Shown here: positions 9,901 through 20,869 of the stretch, in pieces
Layout of the letters: each line of letters starts with the position of its first letter
Position numbering within the stretch: position 1 is the stretch's first letter
NCBI GenBank assembly: GCA_009602735.1
Contig: WELA01010798.1
Coordinates: 13,852-77,851, forward strand
Origin: Mesotaenium endlicherianum
Taxonomy: Eukaryota; Streptophyta; Zygnematophyceae; Zygnematales; Mesotaeniaceae
DNA: 64,000 nt
Reading direction: 5' to 3'
The notes under the pieces: model-generated
The model's input: only the letters and a program-made list of their open reading frames with translations
Databases searched by the model: none
What the model was told of the DNA's origin: nothing
Translations under genes and position numbers: made by a program

Positions 9901-11826
9901 CGGCTGCACCCCACACACCACAACATGTCCTTGATTACATGTGTCAACTGAGAGGCGTGATTGACACACTCGCAACGCACTTCTGGCATGTCAAGCCTGG
10001 TTCCTCCTTTGTCAATACCGGCCCAACCATCTGTTTGTCCGCGAGTGAGCATGAAGGAGCAAGGGACGATACCCGGTTGCAAGTGTGAGCAGAAGAGGAC
10101 AAGGGCCGCACATGCCCATGCGCTGCACATCCGCTGTACAAGCTGGAGGACAAGCGAGAAGGGGGAGGCTGTGAGGCGTCACGATGCATGCGTGCGTGCA
10201 TTTTAGTCCACTCCATCATGGTCAAGTCCAGGTGAGGCTCATGTGCAAGAACACGTAGCCGCCGCCGCCGCAGCAGCCATGCTGAGGGGCTGGCTAATGC
10301 TGGAGCTGTTACTTTGGTACCGGGCCTCACACATCCCCGCATACGGGCAGATGGGTAGCGTGCAAATTTGAGTGCCTGGATGTTATACGTGTTTTCACTC
10401 ATCTGGCAGGCTTGCTGGCATTGGCTTCCAGCGAGCAGGTTGGCCAACACACATAGATAAGGATGGGCAGGTAGGCAAGCAGTGAAAGCCAGTAGAGAGG
10501 AGTAAGTCGAAGAAGTACCTCTCGCCAGCAGGAGGCAGGATGAGAATGCGCCCTTCCGCCTTGGCCACCGCCATGGCTTCTGCCAGGTGCAACCTGCAGA
10601 CACCTGGCTCTTGCTCAGCCTTGTGCTACCGTGCGCATGCTCAGTGAAGCACATGCTGTGTCTATGTATGCCACATAAAAAGGATGTTCCAAGCATGTGT
10701 GTGCGTGTATGTGTGTGAGCGTGTATTCCGGCTATACAAAGTTACCAGCTGGTGCTCACGGTGGAGCTGCTATTCTGCACTATTACTCAAGAACCCGGTT
10801 TGATATAGTTATCAACATTAAAGGAAATGCCAGTACGTGGTACGTAGAAGATCTATCAAGATAAGCAGCGTCAAAACAGGTGCATGCAAGCAGCCATATA
10901 ATAAACAGACCTTCCCTTGGTTAGTTGCTCGCGCTCCAAGCCCAGAGCCAAAAACTTCCGCCCCTTTTCCACCGCATCTGCACCAGCACCAGCTCCAGCA
11001 GCAACTGGAGTCATGTGGTGCACTCTTGTGCAGTAGCTGCACACCAGGGTAGTGATAATAGTCCTTCGCTGATGGTTTCCATGGTGTGCTTGTACCCCCT
11101 GTAAAAGTTTCACCGGGAGAGCTCCTTTTGTGTCCCACTCAAAGGTATCAGCTGGCACTCTACACTTGCACTAGGTCTGCCTGCCAGCAGTAGCCTGACT
11201 GCAAGTTATGCGGTTGACATGTACACGTCAGCATTCCGCAATGCTTAACCGAAGAGAGTCAGACATGCCCCCTTACATGTCCCCAAAATTCATTGCTGGA
11301 TTTCTTTAACACAGGCAAAGTCAGTGCCTTGGCTACTTCACGCACGATTGGCGATGTTGCGAAGGAAACAAGAGAGAAACTTGCCTGCCAGCTCAGCTTT
11401 GAAGTAGGGCACGGCATACGCTTCAGGGCACTTGTAGTAAGGCTCCCTTGGCATCTCTTTCTTACAGGAGGGATTGTCCACAGTGCCCATGACACCATCT
11501 AGTGATAGCAGCCTCCTATGTTTCATAATATATTCCGAGTTCTGATGCTCATGGCCAAGCAATATCGGTAGTGATAAACCTTTAACATTTTGAGTATCTG
11601 AAGGCACCAGTCCGGAGTCTATATTGCTCTGCTCCAACCGACCACCTAAAAACGTTGCTCCGTTAGAGTCAGAGGTGCTTCCCACAACAAGTATTGACAG
11701 CAGCAGGGAAGGGAACAAGAGCCTATGAGAGCATGGCCTTTCGCCTGCACCCTCGTAACCTTGCTTGATAGTTTCTGTGTCCAGTAAATTAGCAGCAAAT
11801 TTCTTCATCCGACTTCTTGGTGCCAT
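6991..11826 (-). CDS. GDP-fucose protein O-fucosyltransferase family protein (10 exons)
   Basis: Phase-consistent exons, 5' to 3' on the minus strand: 11826-11385, 11004-10911, 10593-10519, 9885-9795, 9397-9305, 8957-8736, 8598-8404, 7942-7823, 7539-7462 and 7158-6991, giving 525 residues. O-FucT (PF10250) enzymes transfer fucose from GDP-fucose in the secretory pathway. Residues 33-48 (LLFPSLLLSILVVG) look like a type II signal anchor. Family signatures in order: HLAEAMAVAKAEGRILILPP (GDP-fucose binding N-lobe, about 179-198), YLAIHWRTEW (the His-x-Arg motif, about 366-375), VFLAADM (about 410), and SSKANLFL followed by GSFTREIIYMR near the C-terminus. Intron 1 uses a GC-AG donor (AG|GCAAGT) and intron 4 contains a long polypyrimidine tract. 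Fold and family are secure; acceptor protein unknown. An alternative splice could alter exons 2 and 4. Confidence 0.88.
9601..9784. repeat. Polypurine GGGA/GAGA tract in O-FucT intron 4
   Basis: Nearly pure purine on the plus strand for about 185 bp, made of GGGAGG, GAGAGG and AGGG units. Transcription on the minus strand yields a long CCCT-rich pyrimidine tract inside intron 4 of the O-fucosyltransferase gene. Confidence 0.95.
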
Positions 11827-13018
11827 ACTGACCAGCGAGAGGCTGAACAGTTGACACGAAGCAACTACATTTCTTCATGCACGTTTAGGATACATGTGCC
11901 ATCCAACATGCGCAAGAAACTCGGTTAACGACAAACTGAAATGTTCTCTACTACCCAGCTAATAAGATACTCTCTTATCCGCTAAAGACAGTGTGGCCCC
12001 TTCGAGCGCTACATATGTGACTGAAGCTAGGGAGCTCAGCAGATGAGAGATAGTAGAGACGTGGGGCCCAATTAAACATGCACTTCATACTACAGGACGG
12101 AAGGACATGCATCATCTATCAACTCGCAAGTCAACGACATGCCGAGGTCCGGAGGATCGTGAAGTTTGGTTGACACCCTCTTTGTTCTCGTCTGCGATCG
12201 TTCCCAATTATGAATGCATCCGCACTGTAGAATGTCTTCTTTTCGTTAACTCAGCGTGTATCAGTCAGTGAGAACTCATCCTACACTTGGCGTCAAACTG
12301 TCTGAAAGCCAAGTATACGCTCACGGAGCCTGTTTCTTGGATTAATGGTCTGTAGCGTTTATCCTAAATTGGCATGCGAAGCTGGATAAGCTGCAAATAC
12401 TGTACTCATTATACTCAGATCAGCTCGAAAAAGAAATGGATGTCATCTTGCAGTGTGGTTGCCAATCATATGCACATCGCTTATCGTTATACGTCAACAA
12501 CAAAGACCTCAAGGTGATGATTTAATCTCATGCCAAACAAGTTTGTGCACGTACTTCAAAACATCTGGCCAGAAAACACGCAACTGGTGGAATCGCCTTG
12601 GTCCTAAGTTGCGAAAACAGTCCACCTCCATACCAGGGTGTACTTATGCTGGACTGTCCAGTGTCAAGCAAAGAATGAGATGCCGTGTCGCATCTCCACA
12701 TGATTGCTGATTTATGGGTTTCTTCCGGAATGTTCATATGAGCTTGTGTGGTTGATGCTGGTTGCCACTTTTAAGCAGGCCTTTGGTCAGGTCTTCCTGT
12801 TCATCTCCATTTCAATTTCACTCCCATTTGAGGCCAGCAAAGAAGGTGAATGAGAGATGTTGAGAACCGTCTACCAAATAATGACCTGGATTTTTTTGTT
12901 TCTTCACTTAAGAGTGAGGACTCCCAGTCTCCACAATAATGTACGAGACAATGACTTGGACTAGCAAGGAAAAGTCACCCCTGATATTCTTCTTGGCGAT
13001 AAATATGTGCTATGACAC
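11827..13018. promoter_or_regulatory. Shared upstream region of two divergent genes
   Basis: This 1.2-kb stretch separates the start of the O-fucosyltransferase gene (minus) from the assigned start of the FtsJ-like gene (plus). It holds no convincing coding sequence and no obvious TATA box. Because the two genes diverge, it must contain both core promoters unless unseen 5' exons exist. Confidence 0.5.
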
Positions 13019-15563
13019 ATGGGAGGGCTGCTCTGCTACATTCAGGCTTTTCCTGCTGGCAAAGGATATGGGGAAGAGGCAGAAGAGCTGGAGCCTAGGA
13101 CAGATCATACAGGGCCTTGCCTCGTGCTTCTGAAAAAGTGCACCGCTTCTCGTCAAGACTTCATCAACCTCATTGAGACCACTTTTTTGCGGAGGTTAGT
13201 CTCCTCCCATCACTCTGGGTGTCCAACTATTGGAGAAAACTTGTGGACATGAAACTAGGGAATACGCTGTCTTAACTGTAATGGGAACCCTTCGAGGAGG
13301 ATGTAAGTTCCAAGGTTATCCTGGTGTATTGTGAAGCAAGGTCATTGGAGAACTCTCCTCGTGGGCATTGGTCTTAACTCATGTTGATGCGTGCACAGTT
13401 TGGCAATGCAGATATATAACGCGTGTCTACTGGTGCGGGCGAGTGGCTGAGACCAAGGAAGACATGGCTGCGCAAGTACGGGAAAATCTAGCTCATGTTA
13501 TGCAGGCGGCATTTAGTGGCAATGCAGAGGTGAGCCCTCATGGGGCCCTGGCATGCTTCCAGCTTTCACAAGGCAGCCAGGCCGAGCAGGAAGCTGACTT
13601 GCATCAGTCTGCTGTTGCCAGTAATGTGAATGACTTGAGCTCACTGAATCTCACAGAAGGAAATGTGTCTGACAGCGAAGTGGACAGCAGCAGCAGCAGC
13701 AGCAGCATCAATATCGCAACATTGGAAGAACATACACCTCTGGAGTGCTTGGCTGGAAGCGTGGAGTCTAGCGCTTCCTTGACCAAGGCAGAAGGGCTGA
13801 GCATGAGAGCCAACAATAGTGTGACAACAATTAGGTCAACAATCGAAAGACAGTTGAGACTGCGGTTGCAGACATACCCTCGAGACCTCTCTGAGTGGCT
13901 CATTGATGAGCTTCCAGGCGTAAATTTTCAGCCAAAAGGATTTACTCATGCGCTTCATGTGGTTGATACTGGTGGAAAAGTGTACTTTGCAATAAGTCCT
14001 GGTGAAGACATGTGGCTGCTCCCATGTGATCGGGCAGGCACGACCGATGGATATGCTTCAAGAGCTGTGAGCAAGCTGGAAGAAATTTTCACGGTAACCG
14101 GGCTGCGACTGCATGAATCTATGACAGGTGGGTGAAGTATGGCGTATCATGCTGGCGAGGGGATTGCTATGTTGGAGTGTGTCATCATCTTGTTGGGCAG
14201 GCCGTGGACTGATGAACTCCTGCCATTTGTGATTCATACTTGTTAATCAATGATACTGTCAGATAGGTGCAGCAAAGATGAACAGTTTCGTAGCCGAGGA
14301 AGTCAGCTGGAAGAGTTATTGCCTCATATGTATGATTCAATCGTTCAACCTTGTATTGCCCCCTGATGTGTTAGAAAAAAGGAGGGGCAACAGCATGAGG
14401 CATCTATATGGTGGCCTGATAGGGAGAGCAATGTGATGTGCAGCTCATGTTGAGTCACATTTTGCCGTAAGCAGAAGTGTGGTGATTTTGCAGCTATGGA
14501 TGTGGGAGCAGCGCCCGGGGCTTGGACTGAGTACATGAGTGAACATGCTGGGCATGTTGTTGCCATAGACCCTGCTGTATTGTCACCAGATGCCTTGCGC
14601 TCCAATGTCACGCACTTCCAGAAAAAGGTATGATGATATTAAACGAAGACCGCCTCTGTATATGAAGGCTTGTGATTGCAAATGACCGTTTTCTGGTTTG
14701 TTGGCCAGCACTCTCTCCTTGCTCTCCTTGACAGATGCAGGTACAACGGCCAGGAAGCAGAGCCGTCAATGCTATGATCATGCTATTTTGTAACATATGT
14801 CTGATCATAGCCTGCTTCTGTCTATTGTCTTTTATCCGAGGAGTTTTGTGTGGAAAGTATCCCCAAATCCGAAAATTGTCTGCTTCAAAGCATCAGTGGC
14901 TGATGACTCTTTTGGCTTGCTGCTGAGGTATGATATCCAGTTGTCGAGTGCAGGTAGAGGACGTTGTCTATGACTTGGAGGCTTGGCCTCAAGGTCTGCA
15001 GGCAAGTGTGCTCGTGTGCGACATGAATAAGCACCCGGTCCAAGCTGCCCGTATGCTAAAGCCTCTCCTGCCATTTGTTGCTCCTGGTGGGCTTATCATC
15101 ATGACAATGAAGTTCCATGGTAAAGGCAGGTAGGATATTGATGAGATTTCTTCGACAACTTCTTTGCGAATGCTCTAAGCTATCTATGTTCTTTGTCCTC
15201 AATTGTAGAAGCGAGGGGCCATGATTTAGCTCTTCCTTCAGTTATGTCATGGAATGCATTTGGAATATACAGCATTTCAATCTTCCTGTCAATTTCTACG
15301 TGATAGTCACAAGTTCCTCCCAAGTTTTTCGTTAAAGTTCTACATGGACTATATATGGTAGAGGTGTTGCTACTAAGCCTTTGTTTTACGTCCTGTTTAT
15401 TTTCAAGAGCTCATTCTTATGCTGCCTTCTCCTATGCAGGTCGAAGGTCAACCAATTGCAGGAAGTGATACTTGCATTGACGAACATTGTTGAAGGAGCT
15501 GCCTTCATCTGGCTTATGGCCAATAGCATTTACGAGCGAACGTTTGTGGCTGTGAAGTCATGA
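13019..15563 (+). CDS. FtsJ/RlmM-like SAM-dependent methyltransferase (5 exons)
   Basis: Exons with matching phases: 13019-13194, 13412-14127, 14494-14627, 14954-15129 and 15440-15563, giving 441 residues. It probably methylates 2'-O-ribose of RNA with S-adenosylmethionine; the target is unknown. A Ser-rich linker (about 140-160) joins an N-terminal part to a FTHALHVVDTGGKVYFAISP segment. Methyltransferase motif I is MDVGAAPGAWTEY (about 299-311). A Rossmann strand with VCDMN and an APGGLIIMTMKF strand follow. The FtsJ-type K-D-K-E tetrad can be placed at K280, D365, K395 and E433. VCDM with the downstream Lys recalls E. coli RlmM more than RrmJ. The ATG at 13019 is the first in frame, but an upstream exon is possible. 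A 6-nt micro-exon (14735-14740) may exist between exons 3 and 4. A large intron-poor exon 2 carries the variable linker. Confidence 0.85.
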
Positions 15564-16700
15564 GATATTCGAGGAGGTTGGGTTTTCTAAAGTCTCAAGA
15601 TAAGTTCAAAGTTGCTAGGACTCCATTTTGTGACTTCAAAGGCTTGAGCTTCATCATGTGGTCTAGTCCTGCATGGTAATTTTGGTGGAACATGACGTGC
15701 ATGTTTGCCCTGGTGTCTTTGTGCAAGCTCTGGAAATTTGACATGCCAAATCCGATGGTTGAAGTGGAGGGTGGCGTACTCAGTGAAATCAAATTCGTTC
15801 TTATGCATTCATCAAATTGCATGTGCGTATGGTGTACAAGTCTTCCTTGGCAGATTATATATATGGTGGTAGAGTCTTTCGTTGCTACTTTCCTTTCATC
15901 TTTTTTACGGCTTGGCTTCTTGTTGAGTTCAGGTCACATACAATTTTGCATCTTATCTCGATATATTTGTCATGAGAAGTGGAGTGTGGGTTTAGAGGCC
16001 TAGTATTTGGGTCACCTTGGACGACCCAAGTTACTCGTTGGATTCCAATTTCTGACCTACAATTGTGAAGTGGAATCGTGCTTTTGCTTTCAAATACACT
16101 GGCAATATTGAGTTGGGTGCTCTATTGTCATGATTGAATGGCTCTTAGGAAATTGACCTTTTGTTGAATTCATGCAAACGTGTGAAGCTGCCAGAAGGAG
16201 CCGCTTTCAATTACGTGAACTTCGTAGGCTTATGCTCTTCCTTAGATGCTGAAACCAATAGTGTGAAGAATCAAAATCAAACGGTGGGCAACTTTGCTTC
16301 TGTCGACTTCGTCCAAAATATTCGCTCTAACTCTCAGGAAACTTTCCAGGCCGAGTTATCAATTTTTCCATGAGCTCTCCTTTAAGCCGACCGGTCTCCA
16401 GCCGTTACATAAGCAATGCAAGCAACGCTGGCCTGACACAGCCGTGCACATAGCTGTGTTACAATCAGCACATCACACTTGGGAGTCGCACACACTAGTG
16501 ACATAACATTCTCATCAAGACTCACAAGACGCATTTCTCAATGCGTGTCAATTTACTCCAAATGTGCACTATGTTACAATGCAACTCCTGCTTGGGCACT
16601 CCCCTTAGCTCTAGTGGCGCCTACTTGTGGTCATCTCTAAATTGACGCAGCTGAGCAACCTGTCTGAGGGCTATGCCATACCAATTGTCCCTACATTTAG
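15564..16700. other. 3' flank of the FtsJ-like gene, no gene seen
   Basis: The region probably includes the 3' UTR. Short frames at 15692-16003 and 16161-16373 have no recognisable motif and I do not call them genes. Confidence 0.4.
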
Positions 16701-17580
16701 TGAAATGAATCGACTTACCAATAGGCGATAACAATAAATTAAAGGTCTTTATATCAGCAAGTTATCTCCATGGTAATTCTACTAACGGATTTAATAGCAA
16801 GGACAGTACCCTAGCAGTGAACAATACTCAGTCAAATGTAAGTAAACGTGCATCAATTATGCAATCAATAAACTCATACATAAGCAAGGTTAGAAGACAG
16901 TTCGCATCAATGGCTTCTCGCCTTGGATTCAGATATCTCTCAGTAAGCTACACAAGAGAGTTAACCTCGTTCCTAATTGTCGAACTAGAGAGCAATCCCT
17001 AGCATATGTACATGGAATGAGTTTACTGTTCAATGGCAAGTGCGATGGCACCGCCTACCCGAGAGTTAACCACGTTGGTAGGACCTCGGCTAACCAAATC
17101 CACAGCCATCTCCCATCATCCCGAATCGCCATCTACCCAAGGGGTGTCATCTGGCCACTCATCTAGCACACCACACTTCGATGCATGACTAGGCAGTTCG
17201 CTGCTATCGAGTACGGCAGTCACTTGACTGTCAAAGAATGTGTCAGCAAGCTGACCTAAGTCAACAGGTTGACCTAATTGACTTCAGCCTGCTGCTCCTG
17301 GCTAAACTAAGTACTGGAAATCCAGCAGCCTTAATATTAACTAAAGTTCAGCAGGCTGAACTTATTTAACTATTATATTTGAATAAATGTTATACCTACT
17401 CAATATACTGATTCATTACAATCCCTCCAACGCAAATTGTTGTCGACTCGACAACATCTGTTAACTATGTGACTGCAACAAAGTACCCACATGCCACACA
17501 AAAGCAAATTGACATTAAACAAAGACAATAGCGAACTAAGTACCAGGGGCTCTATCCTCTGGCCTACTTACGAGATACGT
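16701..17580 (-). mobile_element. Diverged LTR of the element-B chromovirus family with some internal sequence
   Basis: 16701-17420 aligns by eye along its whole length with the two LTRs of element B (48775-49493 and 56849-57569): the same TGAAATGAATCGACTT start, the same CTTCTCGCCTTGGATTCAG interior and the same CTGATTCATTACA end. The next bases (ATCCCTCCAAC...TTGTTGTCG) match the internal DNA adjoining element B's 3' LTR, so this is not a plain solo LTR. It is an LTR plus a little internal sequence of an older, broken copy in minus orientation, clearly more diverged than the pair of B LTRs are from each other. Confidence 0.88.
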
Positions 17581-17811
17581 GTGTTTTGGTTGGTTGGATG
17601 CGTTGTATACGTGTAAAAACGGTCTATCCGGTAAATACGTGTAAACGCATTATGATTCAACTTTATGGTCGACCGCGGTCCATTCAACCATCGGTTGTGG
17701 TTTTTAATACATTCAACAGTCCAAACGTTTTGGTTCACGTCCACGTAGGCGACCGTGCACGTTCAGCTCAGCCATGTCAGCGGGTCACCACGTTCGTTGT
17801 AAGTTTGGAAA

Positions 17812-18577
17812 GGGATAAATACTTTTTTACCATCGATTTGCGCCGCTATTCCACTTTCACTATCGATTGGTGCAAACTGGACAGAAGTATACAGAGTCTG
17901 CCAATGTGGACAAAAATGCCACTTTTTCATCTTGAACCTGTTTTGCTGCTTTCTCACTGTATACTTTGTACTGCGAGTGTCGTCGAGCACTTTCAGTTAT
18001 TTAACGTATGAGTCGTGCGAACTATCTCCACACAAACGTCTTCTGCCAGTCCTTTTAAGCAAAAAAGTGATGTGAACGTGTGGCCAATTTCATTAGAGTG
18101 ACCATATACGAGCAGCATATATATTTCTTCCGAAATTCTTATTTTTCTAAGAACTTTACAACACTTTACCATAAACCCTAAAGCTTGGATCCTATAGCGT
18201 TACCTTCACAGCTAGGCCCAAAGGTATTTCGGCCCTCCCCTCCACGCCTTCAAATCTCGGATTCAATTTCAGATTATAATACTCCTTCAAATTTTGTCTT
18301 ATAAGCCATGATTCTCTCCGTGTAAACAAAAATCCTACATAGAGAGCAACGACGTTACACCCTTGTTCATTCGTGTCAAGCCTCCACGAGTTTATCGACA
18401 GGACCTAACGATAAGAGTAGCGTGTGTTCTCATTGCTCCATATCCTGAGGCGTTCGGGACGAAATAGTGGTATTTTTGTCCAAATTGGCAGAATCTGTAT
18501 ATTTCTGTCCAGTTTGCACAAATTGATGGTGAAGTTGATATAGCGGCGCAAATCGATGGTAAAAAAGTATTTATCCC
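17812..18577. repeat. Inverted repeat, 116-bp arms, 534-bp spacer
   Basis: 17812-17927 and the reverse complement of 18462-18577 match over about 116 bp at roughly 80-85% by eye. Shared blocks include ATAAATACTTTTTTACCATC and TTTGCGCCGCTAT. The sequence beyond each arm does not pair, so the arms are not evidently the termini of a simple foldback transposon. It may be two oppositely oriented copies of one repeat. Both arms keep one reading frame open (KYFFTIDLRRY...CKLDR), which may be coincidence. Confidence 0.85.
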
Positions 18578-18689
18578 CTTTGAAAATGTCATCAATACCA
18601 ATCGATACCAATCGATACTAGCTCTCTCGTACTTCCACGTCGACTAACACTTTCGACGTACACAGCCCTGGTGACCCCCAGTGACACCC

Positions 18690-18905
18690 AGTGACTAGCA
18701 AGCCTTTGAGAAGATTAAGGAATTCTTGACACAAGCACCTATGCTGGCAATTGCCAATCCAGAGGTTCCTTTCACCATCCTCACAGATGCATCAAACTTT
18801 GCAGTAGGAGCCATTCTCAAAGGATTGCAACCTGTGGCATACGAGAGCAGGAAGTTGAATCCTGTTGAGCAGAACTATGCAACACACAAGCGGGAGCAGT
18901 TGATT
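18690..18905 (+). mobile_element. Gypsy RNase H fragment of the element-C family
   Basis: Plus-strand sequence encodes [16 protein letters not shown] and [19 protein letters not shown], very close to the RNase H start of element C's pol. Only about 215 bp remain. It is an old, truncated fossil with no LTR nearby in the same orientation. Confidence 0.88.
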
Positions 18906-20869
18906 GGGTTGCTGTATTTTTGGAATTGCTTCAGAAAGTTTATCCTTTAGACTCCGTTGCTCACCAAGATGAAACTCGGGGGTTGGAAATTTGACCCGGA
19001 AAAACTCTACTAATGCTACAACATCGTTATAACAAGCTTATATAGAATACGTGGTTGTTCTTGGGCGTAAATGACGCGCATTTTCACTGCATGCGTGCCA
19101 TGCCTACACTACGTGACAGACTCCAACAGCAGTACGCGCTCTCCAGCCCGTCTAAGCGCTCACCCAGATTTGTGCTCGAGCCAATCACCTAGAGATGGTG
19201 GTTGTTATCGTGGTGTTGGATCGACTCTTCACCAACAAGTTGCGTCCTCAACGCATGCTGTGAAGGTGGGCGTAACACCAGCTTCACATTTGGGAGCAGC
19301 ACCCGCCGCAGCGCCCAAGAGAGTGACCTGGGACCACAACAAGAAGCGAGGTCACCTGTTTGCAAACATTTTTATGCTGTACCTACTACTCACCCAAGGC
19401 GTCTCCTAGGTGGAACCACAGACCACGGGCACTTGCAACCGCACTAGCTGTTTCCTGCCAAGCTGCTCAAGCTGTCCCATCCTTAGGCGGGCCCACCCTA
19501 CCAAGCTGCGCATGTACCTAAGTCGCAACGGCCGTGTCCTACCCACCTCAGCAATTCGTATAGCCTGCGCCTCCAGCTCACCCAACCAACAAATTCTTTG
19601 TCCACCAGCAGCTAGCCGCCCCCCAAGCCAGCCTGCATGATAAGCACTGACGCGTGGGGACTCAGCCGGACCCAATCAGGTACATGGGCCTCCCTCCTCA
19701 TCTGCCGCCACATCCCGGTAGGCACTTTATGTTCTTTCGTCCGCCGGATTTTGCTTGCTGTGTCTAGGAGGAAGATGGTGTCTCCGATGTTGCTCCCATT
19801 TTCTCTATCCACACTCCTTGCATGATTTGTCAAGAAGGACGCTTATGTAAGGTCATAAGATTGGAGAGTGCAGTTATGTGGTCATGTTGATGTAAAGCTT
19901 GTCTGTTGTCACGGAGACCCCCGGAGAGGAGCTAGGCATCGGCATGGCTAGCAATTAATTGGCACACTCAAAATGTGCTACAGGAAGGGGACTACTTCCA
20001 GACTCATCCATTGACTTGGTTAATCACGTGCTGGTGGGTGAAACCCCCCCCCTAGCAAGGGGAAAAGCCCACAGCTTATGAGCTAGAAATGTGCACAAAA
20101 TACGAGAGGTTAGAACAAGACAAAATTGGGCAGCTAAAGGAAGGCAGCACAAATGCTAAATGAAGAATTGCTATTAAACCCCCCCCCCGGAGTTGGAGGC
20201 GAGGGGACGAGGCGGTAGCTGAATGCTGAATACTATATGGTATAAGAGGACCTTCAACAACAAGCAAGGAAAGGATGGCATCCAATGAGTCGTGGTAGCA
20301 GATTACGGGAGGTAGATACCCATGTGATATAGATGACAAACAGAGGCAAGACAGGACTTGGTAGAAGAACGGATGGCGGACGAGACGGATGACCGACGAC
20401 ATTCGACCAAAGGAAAATTGATGGGGGCGCGAGAAGCCTCTACAAAGTTTGCACTAAGAACATCGGCGATGGTGGTAGTGAGAAGCGGCAAAGGGAGCCC
20501 ACAAGAGTTAGAGAGCGAGGACTATTCCCACCACGTTAGGGGGAAAGGGACTTGCAAGAATAAGGAAATGGCCACAATCGGAGCGAGGGAAGAGACTCAT
20601 GAGAGTTTCCTAAGTAAAAGGGGTGGCTTGCACGATGGGCAAAGCCAGTCACCCTCGGGAACGCAGGGCAACGGAGGGGATAAATCTGCCAAATGCCACC
20701 CAGAGTTGCAGCAACCATAAAGCACCATGGAAGCAGGGCGACGTATATACCCATAGACAAGGATGGTTAGCCGGCACAATCGCTTGCAACGGATTAATCT
20801 CGTTACAAATATTAGACAAGTGACACAGGGCGCATCTTTTCATGTTTTAACAAACGGTGCAACCATTAG
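18906..20869. other. Unassigned DNA with poly-C runs
   Basis: I find no domain or element end. C-runs occur at 20045-20053 and 20180-20188. Open frames at 19071-19447 and 20358-20720 are low in recognisable motifs and are not called as genes. Confidence 0.4.

Noticed and set aside
9474-10088. 204-residue Arg/Glu/Gly-rich plus-strand protein
   Set aside because: It is the translation of the polypurine tract and the antisense of O-FucT introns and exons.
16701-17420. True solo LTR of family B
   Set aside because: The sequence right of 17420 continues into B-type internal DNA, so this is an LTR with attached interior rather than a solo LTR.
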